From Candidatus Dadabacteria bacterium (lineage in GTDB: Bacteria; Desulfobacterota_D; UBA1144; Nemesobacterales; CSP1-2): a stretch of 33,549 nucleotides of DNA. Below are positions 7,941 to 15,996 of the stretch, in pieces. Position numbers and translations under genes: made by a program. The stretch is from assembly GCA_022615255.1 (NCBI GenBank), contig JAKEHC010000117.1, positions 1 through 33,549 on the forward strand, written 5' to 3'. A model generated the notes under the pieces. That model made no database searches. It was not told the origin of the DNA and worked only from the letters and a program-made list of their open reading frames with translations. Every line of letters begins with the position of its first letter. Position 1 is the stretch's first letter.

Positions 7941-9227
7941 TCAAGCGGAAAACACTATCTCTCCCCCGACTATAGTGTAGAGAATCTGTCCTGAAAGCCG
8001 CCATCCGTGAAAGGGGGTATTCCTGCCCTTTGAGAAAAATTTATCTCTATCAACCTTTACGGTTTTATTCGGGTCAAATATAACCACATCGGCAGGCGCC
8101 CCTGGTTTTAGCGTTCCTCTATTACTTCTAATAATAATTTGGGCGGGATTAAACGTGAGCTTCCTTATTAACTCAGTTAAGGTTAATATGCGATCTTCGA
8201 CAAGCCTAAGCGCCAGAGGGAGAGCAGTTTCGAGGCCTGAAATACCAAACGGTGCAAGGTCAAACTCGACCTTTTTCTCGTCTTCTGTGTGCGGTGCATG
8301 GTCTGTCGCAATTATATCTAGCACGCCGTCTTTTAAACCTTCTCTTATCGCCTCCATGTCTTCTCTGCTCCTAATTGGCGGGTTCACCTTTGTGCTTGTA
8401 TCGTAGTTCAAAACGGCTTTATCGTTGAGCGTGAAATGATGCGGTGTTGCCTCACCGGTTACCTTTACCCCTCGCTTCTTGGCATCCCTTATCAGCCTTA
8501 CAGCGCCTGCCGTTGAGACATGGGCTATGTGAAGATGAGTTCCGGTAAGCTCTCCAAGTGTTATGTCACGGGCGACGATTATCTCCTCTGAAGCGTTTGG
8601 AATACCCCTAAGACCAAGAATGGTTGATGTAAAGCCGTCGTTCATTACACCATCAGATGAAAGGTTTAAATCCTCGGCATGTGATATTACAGGAAGCTCA
8701 AAGGCTTTTGCGTATTCCATCGCATGCCGCATAACCCTTGAGTTCATCACAGGTCTTCCATCGTCAGAGATTGCTACGCAACCAGCTTCCCTCATCTCTC
8801 CGATCTCGGCAAGGGCTTGTCCCTTCTGTCCTTTTGTTATCGCCCCTACAGGAAACACATTTACAACCCCTTCTGTTCTTGCTTTGAGCAATATATACTC
8901 CGTCACAGACGCATTATCATTAACCGGGTTTGTATTTGGCATACAGACGACTGATGTAAAGCCTCCTGCCGCCGCCGCAAGACACCCGGTACGGATCGTT
9001 TCTTTATGCTCAAAGCCGGGCTCCCTTAGGTGAACGTGAAGGTCAATAAAACCGGGAGAAACTACCTTCCCTGATGCGTCTATTACTTGGACGCTTGAAT
9101 CCATTTCCAATTCCTTTGTGTCAGAAGGGTAACCATTGATTTTTCCATCTGAGAGAAGCAGATTTCTTACCTCATTGATTTCCTGAGAAGGGTCAATCAG
9201 TTGACCGTCCTTTATCAGTATCTTCAT
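7941..9227 (-). CDS. pyrC: Dihydroorotase, class I
   Basis: The enzyme closes carbamoyl-aspartate to dihydroorotate, the third step of pyrimidine synthesis. The 428-residue length and motifs fit the zinc-dependent amidohydrolase class I. Likely metal ligands are His64 and His66 in DLHVHLREPG, Asp156 in SDDG, His183 in SHAED and His236 in HIAHVS, with catalytic Asp309 in ATDHAPHT. All are present, so it should be active and not a pseudo-dihydroorotase. The ATG overlaps the pyrB stop (ATGA); members of this class often form a complex with aspartate transcarbamoylase, which the coupling supports. Confidence 0.96.
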   Translation of the reverse strand: MKILIKDGQLIDPSQEINEVRNLLLSDGKINGYPSDTKELEMDSSVQVIDASGKVVSPGFIDLHVHLREPGFEHKETIRTGCLAAAAGGFTSVVCMPNTNPVNDNASVTEYILLKARTEGVVNVFPVGAITKGQKGQALAEIGEMREAGCVAISDDGRPVMNSRVMRHAMEYAKAFELPVISHAEDLNLSSDGVMNDGFTSTILGLRGIPNASEEIIVARDITLGELTGTHLHIAHVSTAGAVRLIRDAKKRGVKVTGEATPHHFTLNDKAVLNYDTSTKVNPPIRSREDMEAIREGLKDGVLDIIATDHAPHTEDEKKVEFDLAPFGISGLETALPLALRLVEDRILTLTELIRKLTFNPAQIIIRSNRGTLKPGAPADVVIFDPNKTVKVDRDKFFSKGRNTPFHGWRLSGQILYTIVGGEIVFSA

Positions 9228-10153
9228 CCGCTTCCCCCTCCTGACGCCACAAGATATAGCATTGCCATCCGGACAGCTATTCCATTTGAGACCTGATTGA
9301 GAATGACTGAGTGCATATCATCAGCTACCTCTGATGATAACTCAACCCCTCTATTTATTGGTCCCGGATGCATAACAATGACATCCGCTTTCGCAAGCCC
9401 TAGCCTCTCGCGGGTAAGCCCGTAAAACCTCGAATACTCCCTCAACGATGGAAAAAGCCCAGACTCCTGCCTTTCCTTTTGAAGACGAAGCATCATTACA
9501 ATGTCCACTCCCTCGAGCGCATTTTCAATATTGTAGTGAACCTTGACATCAACCTTTTCAATGTCCCGAGGTATCATTGTAGGGGGTCCTACTACCCTCA
9601 CCTCCGCACCAAGCTTTATGAATCCCCAGATATTAGACCTTGCCACCCGGCTATGCAGAATGTCTCCTACGATAACTATTTTTAGTCCGGATATCTCTTT
9701 CTTTATCTCCCTAACAGTGAAGAGATCTAGTAGAGCCTGACTGGGGTGCTCGTGAAAGCCGTCACCCGCATTAACGATTGAAGAGCTAAGTTCTCGCGCT
9801 AAAAGCCAAGGAGCACCTGACATAGAATGCCTTATCACTATTACGCTCGCCCCCATAGCCTCAAGATTTCTGGCAGTATCGAGCAGGGTTTCACCCTTTA
9901 CAACGCTGCTTTCAGTTGGCGTGAAATTCAGCACATCAGCGCTAAGCCTTTTTTCCGCTATCTCAAAAGACGCTCTCGTTCTTGTACTAGGCTCGAAGAA
10001 TAGGTTAACGACTGTAACACCCTTGAGCGCGGGAACCTTTTTTACATCGCGCTCTGATACCTCTTTCATTGATTCAGCTGTGTCAAGGATCAGCCGTATT
10101 TCATCGGATGATAACTCCTCAAGCCCAAGAATGTGTTTTTGTTCAAAAACCAT
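9224..10153 (-). CDS. pyrB: Aspartate carbamoyltransferase, catalytic chain
   Basis: It condenses carbamoyl phosphate with aspartate, the committed step of pyrimidine synthesis. The 309-residue chain carries the carbamoyl-phosphate loop FEPSTRTRASFE (53-64) and HPSQALLDLFT (136-146), both intact. No pyrI regulatory-chain gene is adjacent; control probably comes instead from PyrR, whose gene ends 5 nt upstream. The ATG start at 10153 follows directly on pyrR, and the stop overlaps pyrC. Confidence 0.97.
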   Translation of the reverse strand: MVFEQKHILGLEELSSDEIRLILDTAESMKEVSERDVKKVPALKGVTVVNLFFEPSTRTRASFEIAEKRLSADVLNFTPTESSVVKGETLLDTARNLEAMGASVIVIRHSMSGAPWLLARELSSSIVNAGDGFHEHPSQALLDLFTVREIKKEISGLKIVIVGDILHSRVARSNIWGFIKLGAEVRVVGPPTMIPRDIEKVDVKVHYNIENALEGVDIVMMLRLQKERQESGLFPSLREYSRFYGLTRERLGLAKADVIVMHPGPINRGVELSSEVADDMHSVILNQVSNGIAVRMAMLYLVASGGGSG

Positions 10154-10158
10154 GTCTA

Positions 10159-10716
10159 CTATCGAGCCTCATTAGGCGAGCCCAGCTGAAGGATTATAAC
10201 CTCATCCCTTCCGTCCAGTTCCTTAATAAGGACTTCTACCTTCTGGGTTCTTACGGTCATAACCCTGGTCCCCACATAGTCTGCCTGAATAGGAAGCTCC
10301 CTATGCCCACCCCTGTCTACGAGAACTGCAAGCTGTATGAAGTCGGGTCTTCCATAATCCATTATGGCGTCAATCGCAGCTCTAGTTGTTCTTCCTGTGT
10401 AAAGAACGTCGTCTACGAGTATCACGTTTTTCTCTTCTACAGAGAATGCGATTTCAGTCTTTTGTACACTAGGCCAGTCTGTCTTTCGTCTAAAATCATC
10501 CCTGTAAAGCGTTATATCGAGTGTTCCGAGAGGCGGTTTTATTCCCTCTAACTCTTGTATTTTATCTGCAAGCCTTCTTGCGATATGAATTCCCCTTGTC
10601 CTTATGCCTATAATCCTAAGCTCCTTTGCCCCTTTGTTTCTTTCTAGTATTTCGTGCGCAATTCGTGAAAGCGCACGGGTTATTGTTTCCGAATCCATTA
10701 TAACCTTGTTATTCAT
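10159..10716 (-). CDS. pyrR: PyrR, bifunctional pyr-mRNA attenuator / uracil phosphoribosyltransferase
   Basis: PyrR senses UMP and controls pyr genes by RNA binding in many bacteria; it also has uracil phosphoribosyltransferase activity. The 185 residues show the PRPP-binding motif VILVDDVLYTGRT (98-110) and the family start VIMDSETITRALSRIAHEI. An internal ATG at codon 7 has a better Shine-Dalgarno (AAGG, 5 nt), but the upstream residues also fit the family. The 72-nt gap to lepB shows no antiterminator/terminator pair, so where PyrR binds is unclear. Confidence 0.94.
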   Translation of the reverse strand: MNNKVIMDSETITRALSRIAHEILERNKGAKELRIIGIRTRGIHIARRLADKIQELEGIKPPLGTLDITLYRDDFRRKTDWPSVQKTEIAFSVEEKNVILVDDVLYTGRTTRAAIDAIMDYGRPDFIQLAVLVDRGGHRELPIQADYVGTRVMTVRTQKVEVLIKELDGRDEVIILQLGSPNEAR

Positions 10717-10788
10717 GATGAATATAAAATTTGTCCTTTATCCCGCGTTCACGCTCCTAGCCCTATTTGGAATTTCATTATTCCACCT

Positions 10789-11724
10789 CTACTGAATCAA
10801 AGAAAGCACCCTATGCCACCTAACTTTATCTAATACATTCTTATTACTAAAATCCCATGACCAATGTATGATAAATGCCTTACCAGCAATATTTTGTATA
10901 GACACTAATCCCCAAAATCTGCTGTCCTGACTGTTATCCCTGTTGTCTCCCATGACAAAAACGTACCCCTCAGGAACCTTTGTCAAAGGAATGTACTCCC
11001 CTTTTTCCGTAGAATCTTTTCCTTTTAGATATATGACACGGTGTATATTGCCGAAAAGGTCTTCTTCATACTCATCGTAACTCGCCTGAGTTCTCTCATC
11101 ACGAAAATCCCCAAAAAATTTAAGAGGAACCTCTTGTCCGTTTATAAATATATTTCTACCCTTGATATCAATGCTATCACCCGGAAGACCTATTACCCTT
11201 TTTATATAATCTATTCCATCTTTTGAAGGGTCATCTTCGTAGTTTGGATAGGTGAATACTATCACGTCTCCATGCTTTATGTCCTTAATAGGCATAACGA
11301 TCTTATCAGTAAATGGAATCTTTGTTCCGTATATAAACTTACTTACTAGCAGGTGGTCTCCTACAAGGAGTGTTGGAATCATAGAACCTGAAGGAATCTT
11401 AAAAGGCTGCACAATAAATGTTCTGATAAAAAGTGCAAGCGCTATGGCAATAACAAGAGACTCGATATTTTGCCTTAACCTTGATTTTCTAAACTTAGAC
11501 AGGTGTTCATGCACTGTGCTATCAAGACCTTCAACCTTCGTGGCAAGGTCTTTCAAATTGCCATCCTCTAAGGCTCTTTCAGTCTGACTGATTCTATCCG
11601 TTATTAATTTCCCCACATCAGGGGCAATCTTTGAAATATTATGACTATAGAGGGAACGAGCGATAGCGACCGATCTCTTTGCCCTCTTTTTTATTTGAGA
11701 TTCCTTTGACCAGATTCCAAACAT
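10789..11724 (-). CDS. lepB: Signal peptidase I with long soluble N-terminal extension
   Basis: This membrane-anchored serine protease removes signal peptides from exported proteins. The catalytic Ser114 sits in IPSGSMIPTL and the general base Lys175 in DYIKRVIGLPGD; the later GDNRDNSQDSRFWG box is also intact. A single membrane helix lies at about 87-106. The first 85 residues are charged, helical-looking and lack a membrane segment, unlike E. coli LepB, which has two helices before the active site. At 311 residues it is longer than minimal bacterial LepB. It lies 72 nt upstream of pyrR and 159 nt downstream of rel. Confidence 0.94.
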   Translation of the reverse strand: MFGIWSKESQIKKRAKRSVAIARSLYSHNISKIAPDVGKLITDRISQTERALEDGNLKDLATKVEGLDSTVHEHLSKFRKSRLRQNIESLVIAIALALFIRTFIVQPFKIPSGSMIPTLLVGDHLLVSKFIYGTKIPFTDKIVMPIKDIKHGDVIVFTYPNYEDDPSKDGIDYIKRVIGLPGDSIDIKGRNIFINGQEVPLKFFGDFRDERTQASYDEYEEDLFGNIHRVIYLKGKDSTEKGEYIPLTKVPEGYVFVMGDNRDNSQDSRFWGLVSIQNIAGKAFIIHWSWDFSNKNVLDKVRWHRVLSLIQ

Positions 11725-11834
11725 CTTGAGGGTTTGAGTATAAATGGGAAGGGAGATTCTTTCAATATGGAGAGAAAACCGGAGAGATCAGTACAAATTG
11801 CAATTAACAATTTACGTTTAGTAGCCACCGAGCG

Positions 11835-11856
11835 GGGGCGACCGGTCGGTCGCCTC
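11835..11856. repeat. GC-rich palindromic repeat between rel and lepB
   Basis: GGGGCGACCG (11835-11844) pairs with CGGTCGCCTC (11847-11856) with one G/T pair and a 2-nt loop, followed by TAC. The design resembles the CTCTAC-ended palindromes at 7740-7824, although the core differs. It sits in the 159-nt gap after rel. Its GC content stands out from the AT-rich surroundings. No T-run follows. Confidence 0.6.
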
Positions 11857-11883
11857 TACTTAAGAGAATTTGATGTTAATATT

Positions 11884-14040
11884 CTATAATTCCTCAGCAC
11901 CCAAGATCCTCCCTACAGAGATGACTCCTTTTAATTTCTTTATTGACTTCATCACACCTTCAAGCTGGTTCAGGTCTGAGACAGCTATCTCAAAAGTCCC
12001 TATCGCCCTATCGTCGTCAGTTGAATGGATTTCCGCCTTAGATATGTTTATATCAGACGATGCTATGGAGCGTGTGATACTGGATAGTATGCCCGGGCGA
12101 TCAGCGCATATAACCTCGATCTTCGCCGGCCTCTGTCCTTTAAAGCCCCTGTCCCATAGAACGTCGATTTTCCTCGCAGGGTCCACATCCAGAAGCTGTG
12201 AACAGTTGTGTTTGTGTATAGTTATTCCACGGCCCCTAGTTATGTATCCAACGATGTTTTCCCCGGGAATCGGCGTGCAGCAGTTCCCAAACCTGATCAT
12301 AACGTCATCGTAACCCTTAACGAGAACCCCGCTTTTCGTCGAGCGTGTGAGGGTTTGTATAATTCTCTCAAGCATTGATTCCTTCTCTGGTAAGCCCTCT
12401 AATTTTTCCTTAGGAAGTATGCGTTTGAGAAGCTCCGTTACTGAGACCTTGCCATAACCAAGAGCCAGATAAAATTCATCTATATCCTTAAATCCAAGTT
12501 CGCTCAATGCATTATCAAGTTCGCCGCTTCTCAACATCTTTTGAAAATCAAGACCGTGTTGTCTGAATTTTCTCTCAGATATAGACCTTCCAACGAGCTT
12601 GGATTGCTCTCTTTCTTCAGTTCTAAGCCATGAGCGTATCTTTGTCTTTGCACGGGAGGTAACTACAAATTTAAGCCAATCGCGACTCGGTTTCTTATCG
12701 GTTATGGTAGCGATTTCTACCGTATCTCCGCTTCTCAGCTTGTAATCAAGTGGAACCAACTTCCCATTAACCCTTGCCCTTGTGCAGTGGTTTCCAATCT
12801 CTGTATGAATTGAATATGCAAAATCAACAGGCGTTGCTCCATTGGGAAGCTCCTTTAGATCCCCTTTTGGAGTAAAGGCATAAACCATATTGGGTATTAA
12901 CTCACCCTTTACCGCTTCAAGAAATTCTGCAGGGTCTTTAATATCCTTCCATTCTAGAAGCTGTCTTAAGTTAGCATAGATCTTATCGCTCTCACCGGGC
13001 TCGATCCTCCCCTCTTTGTATTTCCAATGGGCTGCGATACCGTATTCCGCTATCTCGTGCATCCTCTGTGTTCTAATCTGAATCTCCATTCTTTCTCCAT
13101 ATGGGCCGATAACCGTGGTGTGCAGGGACTGGTATCCGTTTCCCTTCGGAAGCGCAATATAATCCTTGAACCTACCGGGCACGGGCTTCCAGGAAGAATG
13201 AACGGCGCCGAGAACCTCATAGCATTCCCTAAGCGAATCTGTAATAATCCTGAAGGCAATAACATCGTGCACCTGATCAAAGTCAAGGTTCTGTGTTTGC
13301 ATCTTGATATAAATTGCGTAAACGTGCTTGAACCTGCCCGTAATTTCTGCCTTTATTCCAAACTCGGCGAGTTGTTTATCAAGTATGCTTTTTACAGATT
13401 CAACATACTTCTCCCATTCTTTCTTCTTTTTAGCGATTAGCTTTGAAATACTCTCATACTCTTCGGGATTTAGAAAACGAAAAGATAGATCCTCAAGCTC
13501 AGTTCTTATCCAGTAGATGCCAAGTCTATGCGCAAGAGGAGAATAAATTTCAAGTGTTTCCTTGGAAATCCTCTTCCTGCGATCTTCGGGAAGGTATTCC
13601 AGTGTCTGCATATTATGAAGTCTGTCTGCAAGCTTAACAAGAACAACCCTTATATCCTTTGCAGTTGCTAATATGAGTTTTCTGAAACTCTCCGCCTGTT
13701 CCTCGATCTTCGAGTTGAATGGAAGCTTGCTTATTTTTGTAACACCATCAACAAGAAATGCCACCTCCTTACCAAAAAGGGTTTCTATCTCCCCGATGGT
13801 AGCAAGCGTATCCTCCACCGTATCGTGAAGAAGACCTGTTACCACAGATGACACATCCAATCTTAAATCTGCAAGTATCCCTGCTACCTCCAGGGGATGG
13901 CCTAGGTAAGATTCTCCTGAGCTTCTTTTTTGCCCCGCATGGACCTTTGCAGAGTAGACATAAGCCCTCTTGATGACCTCTACATCGGCTTCAGGTAGGT
14001 ATGAGGTAACCTTTTCAACGATGTCGTTTAATCTCAACAT
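11884..14040 (-). CDS. rel: Bifunctional (p)ppGpp synthetase/hydrolase, Rel/SpoT type
   Basis: It makes and degrades the stringent-response alarmone. The 718-residue chain has an HD hydrolase domain with intact LLHDTVEDT (His72-Asp73) and a synthetase domain with GRFKDYI (290-293, the RxKD form of bifunctional enzymes, not the ExDD of RelA). It also has a TGS domain (about 387-446), a CCTPIPG zinc-finger-like region and a C-terminal ACT domain (about 645-718). I chose ATG at 14040; an in-frame TTG six codons upstream is possible. It follows gmk by 135 nt without the rpoZ gene often found between them. Confidence 0.95.
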   Translation of the reverse strand: MLRLNDIVEKVTSYLPEADVEVIKRAYVYSAKVHAGQKRSSGESYLGHPLEVAGILADLRLDVSSVVTGLLHDTVEDTLATIGEIETLFGKEVAFLVDGVTKISKLPFNSKIEEQAESFRKLILATAKDIRVVLVKLADRLHNMQTLEYLPEDRRKRISKETLEIYSPLAHRLGIYWIRTELEDLSFRFLNPEEYESISKLIAKKKKEWEKYVESVKSILDKQLAEFGIKAEITGRFKHVYAIYIKMQTQNLDFDQVHDVIAFRIITDSLRECYEVLGAVHSSWKPVPGRFKDYIALPKGNGYQSLHTTVIGPYGERMEIQIRTQRMHEIAEYGIAAHWKYKEGRIEPGESDKIYANLRQLLEWKDIKDPAEFLEAVKGELIPNMVYAFTPKGDLKELPNGATPVDFAYSIHTEIGNHCTRARVNGKLVPLDYKLRSGDTVEIATITDKKPSRDWLKFVVTSRAKTKIRSWLRTEEREQSKLVGRSISERKFRQHGLDFQKMLRSGELDNALSELGFKDIDEFYLALGYGKVSVTELLKRILPKEKLEGLPEKESMLERIIQTLTRSTKSGVLVKGYDDVMIRFGNCCTPIPGENIVGYITRGRGITIHKHNCSQLLDVDPARKIDVLWDRGFKGQRPAKIEVICADRPGILSSITRSIASSDINISKAEIHSTDDDRAIGTFEIAVSDLNQLEGVMKSIKKLKGVISVGRILGAEEL

Positions 14041-14175
14041 AACTTTTTTCCCAGGCAACTACTTAGCAACAAAAACACTAAGGCGGAATCCAGAGGATAA
14101 AGTACTTCTGGCTTCTGAATCGGACTCATATTTCCCTTTTATACTCAAGCGCCTTAATTGGCTGAAGCTTTATCT

Positions 14176-14772
14176 TTAAAAGCCCTTGAGTGATTTTAAC
14201 ACCATTTCTCTTTTGCATCTCTCCGCAACTATGACAGCCTTTAGCCTATCTAAGGCCTCATGTATCGTGTCATTAATAATAATGTAATCATAGGAGTTGA
14301 TTTCATCCATCTCTTTCCTTGAATCTTCGATCCTTCTTGCAATCTCTAGAGTTCCTTCATCATGCCTTTTGATAAGCCGCTCCCTTAAAACATTGAGCGA
14401 CGACGGAGTAATGAAAATGTAAACACTCGAAGAATACCTACCTCTTATATTTCTAGCCCCTTGAGTATCTATGTCTAAAAGCAGATCTACACCTGAAGAT
14501 CTCGCTCTTTCAATCTCCTCAACTGGGGTTCCGTAGTGGTGGCCGTGAACCTGAGCCCATTCGGCAAACCGCTCATTCTTAACCATCTCCTGAAACTCGT
14601 TCTCTGAGATAAATCTATAATCAACCCCATCTAATTCGCCGAGTCTCGGCGGTCTAGTCGTGCAAGATACTAAAAACTTGAGATTATCAACCGTTTCGAT
14701 TACACGTTTAGTGAGTGTAGTTTTTCCGCTTCCTGACGGGCCCGAAATTATAAAAAGGATTCCCTCTCGCAT
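14176..14772 (-). CDS. gmk: Guanylate kinase
   Basis: It phosphorylates GMP to GDP with ATP. The 198-residue length is normal, with the P-loop GPSGSGKTT near the N-terminus, the GMP-binding TTRPPRLGELDGVDYRF region and the DIDTQGARNI segment. I chose the ATG at 14772 (MREGILFIISGPSG); an in-frame TTG five codons upstream also exists, and neither has a clear Shine-Dalgarno. It is the first gene of the leftward run that continues into rel, a common neighbour through guanine nucleotide metabolism. Confidence 0.95.
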   Translation of the reverse strand: MREGILFIISGPSGSGKTTLTKRVIETVDNLKFLVSCTTRPPRLGELDGVDYRFISENEFQEMVKNERFAEWAQVHGHHYGTPVEEIERARSSGVDLLLDIDTQGARNIRGRYSSSVYIFITPSSLNVLRERLIKRHDEGTLEIARRIEDSRKEMDEINSYDYIIINDTIHEALDRLKAVIVAERCKREMVLKSLKGF

Positions 14773-14861
14773 GATTTTAAGAGTCAATTTTTAGTGTCTA
14801 TAGAGTTTAGGATACCTTGAAGCAATTTGCAATTATAAAAACGCTTAAAAACTCAACGATA

Positions 14862-14908
14862 TTTGACAAAACCCGTCAAAAGGTGGAAATTAATGATGAC
14901 TGTATAAT
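14862..14908. promoter_or_regulatory. Divergent gmk/metF control region with inverted repeat and -10-like box
   Basis: The 250-nt region 14773-15022 separates the divergent gmk and metF genes. TTTGAC (14862-14867) and GTCAAA (14875-14880) form a 6-bp inverted repeat with 7-nt spacing, which could be an operator; it contains a plus-strand TTGACA. A plus-strand TATAAT lies at 14903-14908, but 34 nt from TTGACA, too far for one promoter. A minus-strand TATAAT at 14832-14837 could serve gmk, without a good -35. No riboswitch consensus is recognised upstream of metF. Confidence 0.35.
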
Positions 14909-15022
14909 CTTAAGCAGACTTAACCTTTAGGTATCAAAAGATGATAGCTATGCTCTTCTGAATTAACATTAAAAATATAAATACCAAATACTAAAACTTT
15001 ATAGGAATATTTAGATACTCTC

Positions 15023-15904
15023 ATGCGCTTTCAGGAATATTTCAAAGACGGCAAAAAGCCGATAATATCATTCGAGATATTCCCACCAAAGGCAGATAAG
15101 GGGATGGAACCCCTTCTCGAAATTCTTCCTGATCTAGTCGCCCTTAACCCAGATTACATGACAGTAACCTACGGTGCGATGGGCACTACACAGCATAAAA
15201 CACTAGAGATCGCCTCACTCCTAAAAAACTTTTATAAAATGGAGACAGCCTGTCACCTCACATGCGTCGGGGCATCACGCACTGAACTCAATGATATTCT
15301 TGAGCGGATTTCAAACGCCGCCATAAAGAATATAGTTGCACTACGCGGAGACCCTCCAATTGGTGAAAAAGCCTTTGTCCCACACCAAGATGGCTATTCA
15401 CATGCCTATCGGCTAGTGGAGCATATCCGCCGTTTTGAAAAGCTTAGAGGCAAAGAGCCATTCGGTATCGCAGTTGCCGGTTATCCGGAGAAGCATATTG
15501 AAGCTCCGAGCTTAGAGGCGGACATTCATAACCTTAAGCTAAAAATCGAAGCGGGAGGCGACATCGTAATAACACAACTCTTTTTTGATAATGCTTTTTA
15601 TTACAAATTTATAGAAAAGTGCAGGGATGCCGGTATAACTGTCCCGATAATCCCAGGGCTGATGCCAATTCTTTCCGTAAAACAGATTAAGCGTATAACC
15701 TCAATGTGCGGGTCCAGCATCCCTCATGAGCTTCGGTTAGAGCTTGACGCTTCTACAGATGACGATGAAAAGGCAAGTGAAATCGGTATACGTCAGTGCA
15801 TCCGACAGGCAAAAGAGCTTCTTCAATATGAAGTACCCGGTATACATTTTTATGTGCTAAATAAGTACTCACACATCCGGAAGATAATGGAGGCGCTGAG
15901 GTAA
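15023..15904 (+). CDS. metF: 5,10-methylenetetrahydrofolate reductase
   Basis: This flavoenzyme reduces methylene-THF to methyl-THF for methionine synthesis. The 293 residues start with the family hallmark ISFEIFPPK (Glu18 region) and contain VTYGA, VALRGDPP, AVAGYPEKH and ITQLFFDN in the usual order of the FAD-binding barrel. The start ATG at 15023 places FEIFPP at the expected distance from the N-terminus; a Shine-Dalgarno is weak. It is transcribed away from gmk and is followed after 92 nt by the ubiE-like gene. Length and motifs look complete. Confidence 0.95.
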   Translation: MRFQEYFKDGKKPIISFEIFPPKADKGMEPLLEILPDLVALNPDYMTVTYGAMGTTQHKTLEIASLLKNFYKMETACHLTCVGASRTELNDILERISNAAIKNIVALRGDPPIGEKAFVPHQDGYSHAYRLVEHIRRFEKLRGKEPFGIAVAGYPEKHIEAPSLEADIHNLKLKIEAGGDIVITQLFFDNAFYYKFIEKCRDAGITVPIIPGLMPILSVKQIKRITSMCGSSIPHELRLELDASTDDDEKASEIGIRQCIRQAKELLQYEVPGIHFYVLNKYSHIRKIMEALR

Positions 15905-15908
15905 CTAG

Positions 15909-15949
15909 TCGTGAATCGTGCATCGTGAATCATGAATCATACATGATTC
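15909..15949. repeat. GTGAATC/GTGCATC short dispersed repeat between metF and ubiE
   Basis: Starting 5 nt after the metF stop, the heptamer-like unit CGTGAATC is repeated with variants (CGTGCATC, ATGAATC). It ends in a small palindrome, GAATCAT (15934-15940) facing ATGATTC (15943-15949). Its reverse complement shares GATGCACGATTCACGA with the rpsK-rpsD gap at 20258-20273, so this is a dispersed element and not gene-specific. Confidence 0.6.
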
Positions 15950-15996
15950 TATTAGCGCAAATTCCTGTCCATTCGCGGCTACGCAGATATAAAGAA

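Noticed and set aside
7941..7945. Hairpin TCCGC/GCGGA at the pyrC stop considered as an intrinsic terminator
   Set aside because: Only a 5-bp stem and no following T-run on the transcribed strand.
10714..10794. Small hydrophobic plus-strand frame (M-N-I-K-F-V-L-Y...F-H-L-Y) between pyrR and lepB
   Set aside because: No Shine-Dalgarno or promoter, antisense to the start of pyrR and end of lepB, and composition explained by chance in a short AT-rich gap.
14076..14131. Short frame after gmk with a lipobox-like L-S-S-C, considered as rpoZ or a lipoprotein
   Set aside because: About 31 codons only, no omega-subunit motif, and it overlaps the start of rel out of frame.
14903..15022. Leader of metF considered for a SAM or folate riboswitch
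   Set aside because: No conserved riboswitch core sequence or multi-stem arrangement could be recognised in the 115 nt.
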